From JAJEBT01 sp965214975 (GTDB lineage: Bacteria; Pseudomonadota; Alphaproteobacteria; MPNO01; UBA830), in assembly GCA_965214975.1 (NCBI GenBank), contig OZ244055.1, positions 3,286,001 to 3,350,000 of the forward strand: a DNA stretch of 64,000 bases, in the 5' to 3' direction. Both the position numbers and the translations under genes were made by a program. Positions 61,673-64,000 of the stretch are shown here, piece by piece; position 1 is the first letter of the stretch; each line of letters starts with the position of its first letter. Under the pieces are notes generated by a model. That model did no database searches. It saw only the letters and a list, made by a program, of their open reading frames with translations, and was not told the origin of the DNA.

Positions 61673-62205
61673 GGCCCCGCCTCCTTGAGGACGAGCGGCA
61701 GCCCGGCCGCGACGAGCACCACGCGGTCGGCGGCGGCGGCGACGGTCCGGTTCAGGGCGCCGTGCAGGTCGCGGAACCTCCTCGACAGGGAATCCTCGGG
61801 GACGATGCCGTACCCGATCTCGTTCGAGACCAGCACCACGGGTCCGCCCGCGGCCTCGAGGGCGGACGCGAGCGCTTCGGTTTCCGCCGCGGCGTCGCGC
61901 CGCTCCATGAGCAGGTTGGAGAGCCAGAGCGTCAGGCAGTCGACCAGGATCGCGGCGCCGGGGCGCGCCGTCTCCCGAAGGCGTCCGGCGAGGTCGATCG
62001 GCGTCTCGAAGGTGGTCCACGCCTCTCCCCGTCGCGCGCGGTGGCCGGAGATCCGCGCCGCCATCTCGTCGTCGTCGGCGGACGCGGTGGCGACGTACAC
62101 CGGAGCGAGCCCGCTCTCCAGCACCAGGGATTCCGCGTGGAGGCTTTTTCCGGAGGCGGCGCCGCCGAGAACCAGGGTGGCCGGCGGCAGCGGTTTCCCC
62201 GTCAC
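61669..62205 (-). CDS. cobP: Bifunctional adenosylcobinamide kinase / guanylyltransferase
   Basis: 178 residues, CobU/CobP family: P-loop LVLGGAASGKSLHAESL, VYVATASADDDEMAARI, HRARRGEAWTTFE (the guanylylated His), LVDCLTLWLSNLL and VSNEIGYGIVPED. It phosphorylates adenosylcobinamide and adds GMP. GTG 62205 is the start. It is the first gene of the cobP-cobD-cobC run and lies 9 bp after a small membrane-protein gene. Confidence 0.93.
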   Translation of the reverse strand: MTGKPLPPATLVLGGAASGKSLHAESLVLESGLAPVYVATASADDDEMAARISGHRARRGEAWTTFETPIDLAGRLRETARPGAAILVDCLTLWLSNLLMERRDAAAETEALASALEAAGGPVVLVSNEIGYGIVPEDSLSRRFRDLHGALNRTVAAAADRVVLVAAGLPLVLKEAGP

Positions 62206-62214
62206 GGCGCCGGC

Positions 62215-62487
62215 CTAGACGAGCAGGACGACCAGCGCGAGGCCGACGGCGAAGCCGGGAAACCCTCCCGGCCCCGGAAACGGTTTCCGCCCCCGGAGCT
62301 TGTTGCGGATGGCCTCGACCCGGACTCGGCCGGGATCGCCGTGCCTGCGTCCCGCCCGGCGTTCCCGCCACGGAATCCGGATCGCGCCGCCCGCCGGGAC
62401 TCCGCCCGCGACGACCGGAAGCGCGTGCCACGGCACGCCGAGCGCGAGACCCGGCAGCGCGGCGGCGGCGACGGGGAACCAGCTCAT
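62215..62487 (-). CDS. Small hypothetical membrane protein coupled to an acyl-CoA synthetase
   Basis: 90 residues: an N-terminal hydrophobic stretch (MSWFPVAAAALPGLALGVP), a basic middle (RIPWRERRAGRRHGDPGRVRVEAIRNK) and a C-terminal hydrophobic helix (GFPGFAVGLALVVLLV). Both ends could sit in the membrane with the basic loop in the cytoplasm. ATG 62487 overlaps the stop of the acyl-CoA synthetase as ATGA, which supports expression. I recognise no family. It bridges the synthetase and cobP. Confidence 0.55.
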   Translation of the reverse strand: MSWFPVAAAALPGLALGVPWHALPVVAGGVPAGGAIRIPWRERRAGRRHGDPGRVRVEAIRNKLRGRKPFPGPGGFPGFAVGLALVVLLV

Positions 62488-64000
62488 TTTCCGGGGATTG
62501 CCGGCGCGCCTTCGCCGTCCGCGGGCGGCTGGCGGTTGGCGAACCTCTTGCGCAGTTCCATCTTGAGAAGCTTTCCGGTCGCGGTGTGCGGCAGCTCGTC
62601 GACGAACACCACGTCGTCGGGAATCCACCACTTGGCGACCTTGCCCTCGAAACACGACAGCAGCTCCTCCCTCGACACCTCGGAGCCATCGTTCCGGACC
62701 GCGAGCAGGAGCGGCCTCTCGTCCCATTTCGGATGCGCCACCCCGATGACGGCGGCCTCGAAGACATCCGGATGCCCCACCGCGATGTTCTCGAGATCGA
62801 TCGAGCTGATCCATTCCCCGCCCGACTTGATGACGTCCTTCGAGCGGTCGGTGACATGGACGTAGCCGTCCTCGTCGATCGTGCAGATGTCGCCGGTCAG
62901 GAACCATCCGCCGGCGTCGTGGCTGTCGCCGTCGCTCCTGAAATAGGCGCTGCACACCCAGAGGCCGCGCACCTTCATCTCGCCGAAGGCGGTGCCGTCC
63001 CAGGCCAGTTCGCGGTCGTCGTCGTCAACGATCTTCAGGTCGACGCCGAAGCAGGGCCGGCCCTGCTTGACCTGGCGGTCGTGGCGCTCCTCGTCGGTCT
63101 CGCCCTCCATGCCGTTCTTGGCGGCGTTGATGGTGGCGATCGGCGACATCTCGGTCATGCCCCAGGCGTGGAGAACGCGCACGCCGTGCCTCTGTTCCAT
63201 CGCCACGCTCATGGCGCGCGGCACCGCCGAGCCGCCGATGACGCAGCGCTCCAGGCATTCGAGTCCGCCTCCGGTCCGCTCGAGATGCTCGAGCACCCCG
63301 AGCCAGACCGTGGGCACCCCGGCGGACAGGGTGACGCGTTCGGAATTGATCAGGTCGCACAGGCTCTTGCCGTCGAGATGCCTGCCGGGCAGGACGAACT
63401 TGGCGCCGACCATGGTCGCGGCGTACGGGAACCCCCAGGCGTTGACGTGGAACATGGGCACGGCCGGCATCACCGAGTCGCGGGCCGAGAAGGCGATGAG
63501 GTCGGGGGCAACGGTCGCCATGGCGTGGAGGACGGTCGAGCGGTGGGTGTACAGGACGCCCTTCGGGTTGCCGGTGGTGCCCGAGCTGTAGCACATGGAG
63601 GACGCGGTCCCCTCGTCGAGCGCCGGCCATTCGTAGTCGTCGTCCCGGGCGGCCATCAGGGTCTCGTAGCAGTGGACGCCGGGCAGCGACGTGTCCGGCA
63701 TGTGCACCTCGTCGGCCATGGCGACGAACGCCTTGACCGACGTCAGCCGGGGCGCGATCTCCTCCAGGATCCCGACGAAATCGGTGTCGAAGAAAATCGC
63801 CGAATCCTCGGCGTGGTTCACGATGTAGGCGATCTGGGCGGTGAAGAGGCGGGGGTTGACGACGTGGCAGACCGCGCCCATTCCGGACACGCCGTAATAG
63901 AGTTCGTAGTGGCGGTGGCCGTTCCAGGCCAGCGTCGCCACCCGGTCTCCCTCGCCGACGCCGAGCGCCGCGAGAACCTTCGCGAGCCGCTTCGCGCGCG
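62484..64000 (-). CDS. Long/medium-chain fatty acyl-CoA synthetase, N-terminus beyond the window
   Basis: At least 505 codons; the reading frame remains open to position 64000, where it encodes AKRLAKVLAALGVGEGDRVATLAWNG, so the start lies outside. Motifs: CYSSGTTGNPKGVLYTHRS P-loop, VPMFHVNAWGFPYA, HAWGMTEMSPI, GGWFLTGDICTIDEDGYVHVTDRSKDVIKSGGEW and catalytic Lys in PHTATGKLLKMELRKRF. This is the FadD3/AlkK-like group activating medium or long fatty acids. Third acyl-CoA ligase of the window. Confidence 0.92.
   Translation of the reverse strand, partial: RAKRLAKVLAALGVGEGDRVATLAWNGHRHYELYYGVSGMGAVCHVVNPRLFTAQIAYIVNHAEDSAIFFDTDFVGILEEIAPRLTSVKAFVAMADEVHMPDTSLPGVHCYETLMAARDDDYEWPALDEGTASSMCYSSGTTGNPKGVLYTHRSTVLHAMATVAPDLIAFSARDSVMPAVPMFHVNAWGFPYAATMVGAKFVLPGRHLDGKSLCDLINSERVTLSAGVPTVWLGVLEHLERTGGGLECLERCVIGGSAVPRAMSVAMEQRHGVRVLHAWGMTEMSPIATINAAKNGMEGETDEERHDRQVKQGRPCFGVDLKIVDDDDRELAWDGTAFGEMKVRGLWVCSAYFRSDGDSHDAGGWFLTGDICTIDEDGYVHVTDRSKDVIKSGGEWISSIDLENIAVGHPDVFEAAVIGVAHPKWDERPLLLAVRNDGSEVSREELLSCFEGKVAKWWIPDDVVFVDELPHTATGKLLKMELRKRFANRQPPADGEGAPAIPGK

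Overview
The window is very GC-rich, tightly packed DNA from an alphaproteobacterium, probably a Rhodospirillales-like lineage. The main evidence is the alphaproteobacterial block DUF3576 lipoprotein - leuS - lptE - holA, the CbtA/CbtB cobalt transporter, an aerobic-style cob gene set, and frequent NTGA stop/start overlaps between genes. No tRNA, rRNA, CRISPR array, transposase or phage gene was found.

Layout. 1-6696: cysteine desulfurase (partial), alpha/beta hydrolase, anmK, polysaccharide deacetylase, EamA permease, acyl-CoA ligase and quinone-type oxidoreductase. 6977-12350: a five-gene minus-strand operon (benzoate-CoA-ligase-like enzyme, amidase, PEP mutase/isocitrate lyase family enzyme, double-thioredoxin-fold protein, VOC protein) that looks catabolic. 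12387-14605: a TVP38 membrane protein coupled to a mercuric-reductase-like flavoprotein. 14955-23214: an eight-gene plus-strand operon encoding an apparently undescribed envelope machine. It has a secreted protein, a lipoprotein, two anchored periplasmic proteins (one with PEGA repeats and a cysteine-free FGE-sulfatase fold), a 49-residue exported peptide, a MotA/TolQ/ExbB proton channel and two membrane-anchored von Willebrand A proteins, each with an FLDV(M/I)SCG(L/F)GA transmembrane segment. 23188-31247: copper ATPase, short ribosome hibernation factor, and a full polyphosphate set (ppk2, ppk1, ppx). 31903-37262: AhpD-like protein and the DUF3576-leuS-lptE-holA block.

37275-62205: a large cobalamin and cobalt region: cobM, a cbiG-cobJ fusion, cobI, cobL, cobH, cbiX, cbiB, cobQ, cobO, cobN, cobW, cbtB and cbtA; then, after an interruption, cobT, cobS, cobC, cobD and cobP. 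It carries marks of both early (CbiX, CbiG) and late (CobN) cobalt insertion. The interruption at about 52.5-58.2 kb holds a 15-C tract, an 18-nt match to the 5' end of serine tRNA genes, the C-terminal stump of a type ISP restriction-modification enzyme, and a two-subunit molybdenum enzyme related to pyrogallol-phloroglucinol transhydroxylase. Its iron-sulfur subunit appears to have lost one whole [4Fe-4S] cluster. 62215-64000: a small membrane protein and a fatty acyl-CoA synthetase (partial).

Genes are chained by 1-14 nt overlaps and several convergent pairs overlap in their coding ends, so transcription units are long and intergenic signals few. All functions are read from translated motifs and remembered family features; no database search was run.
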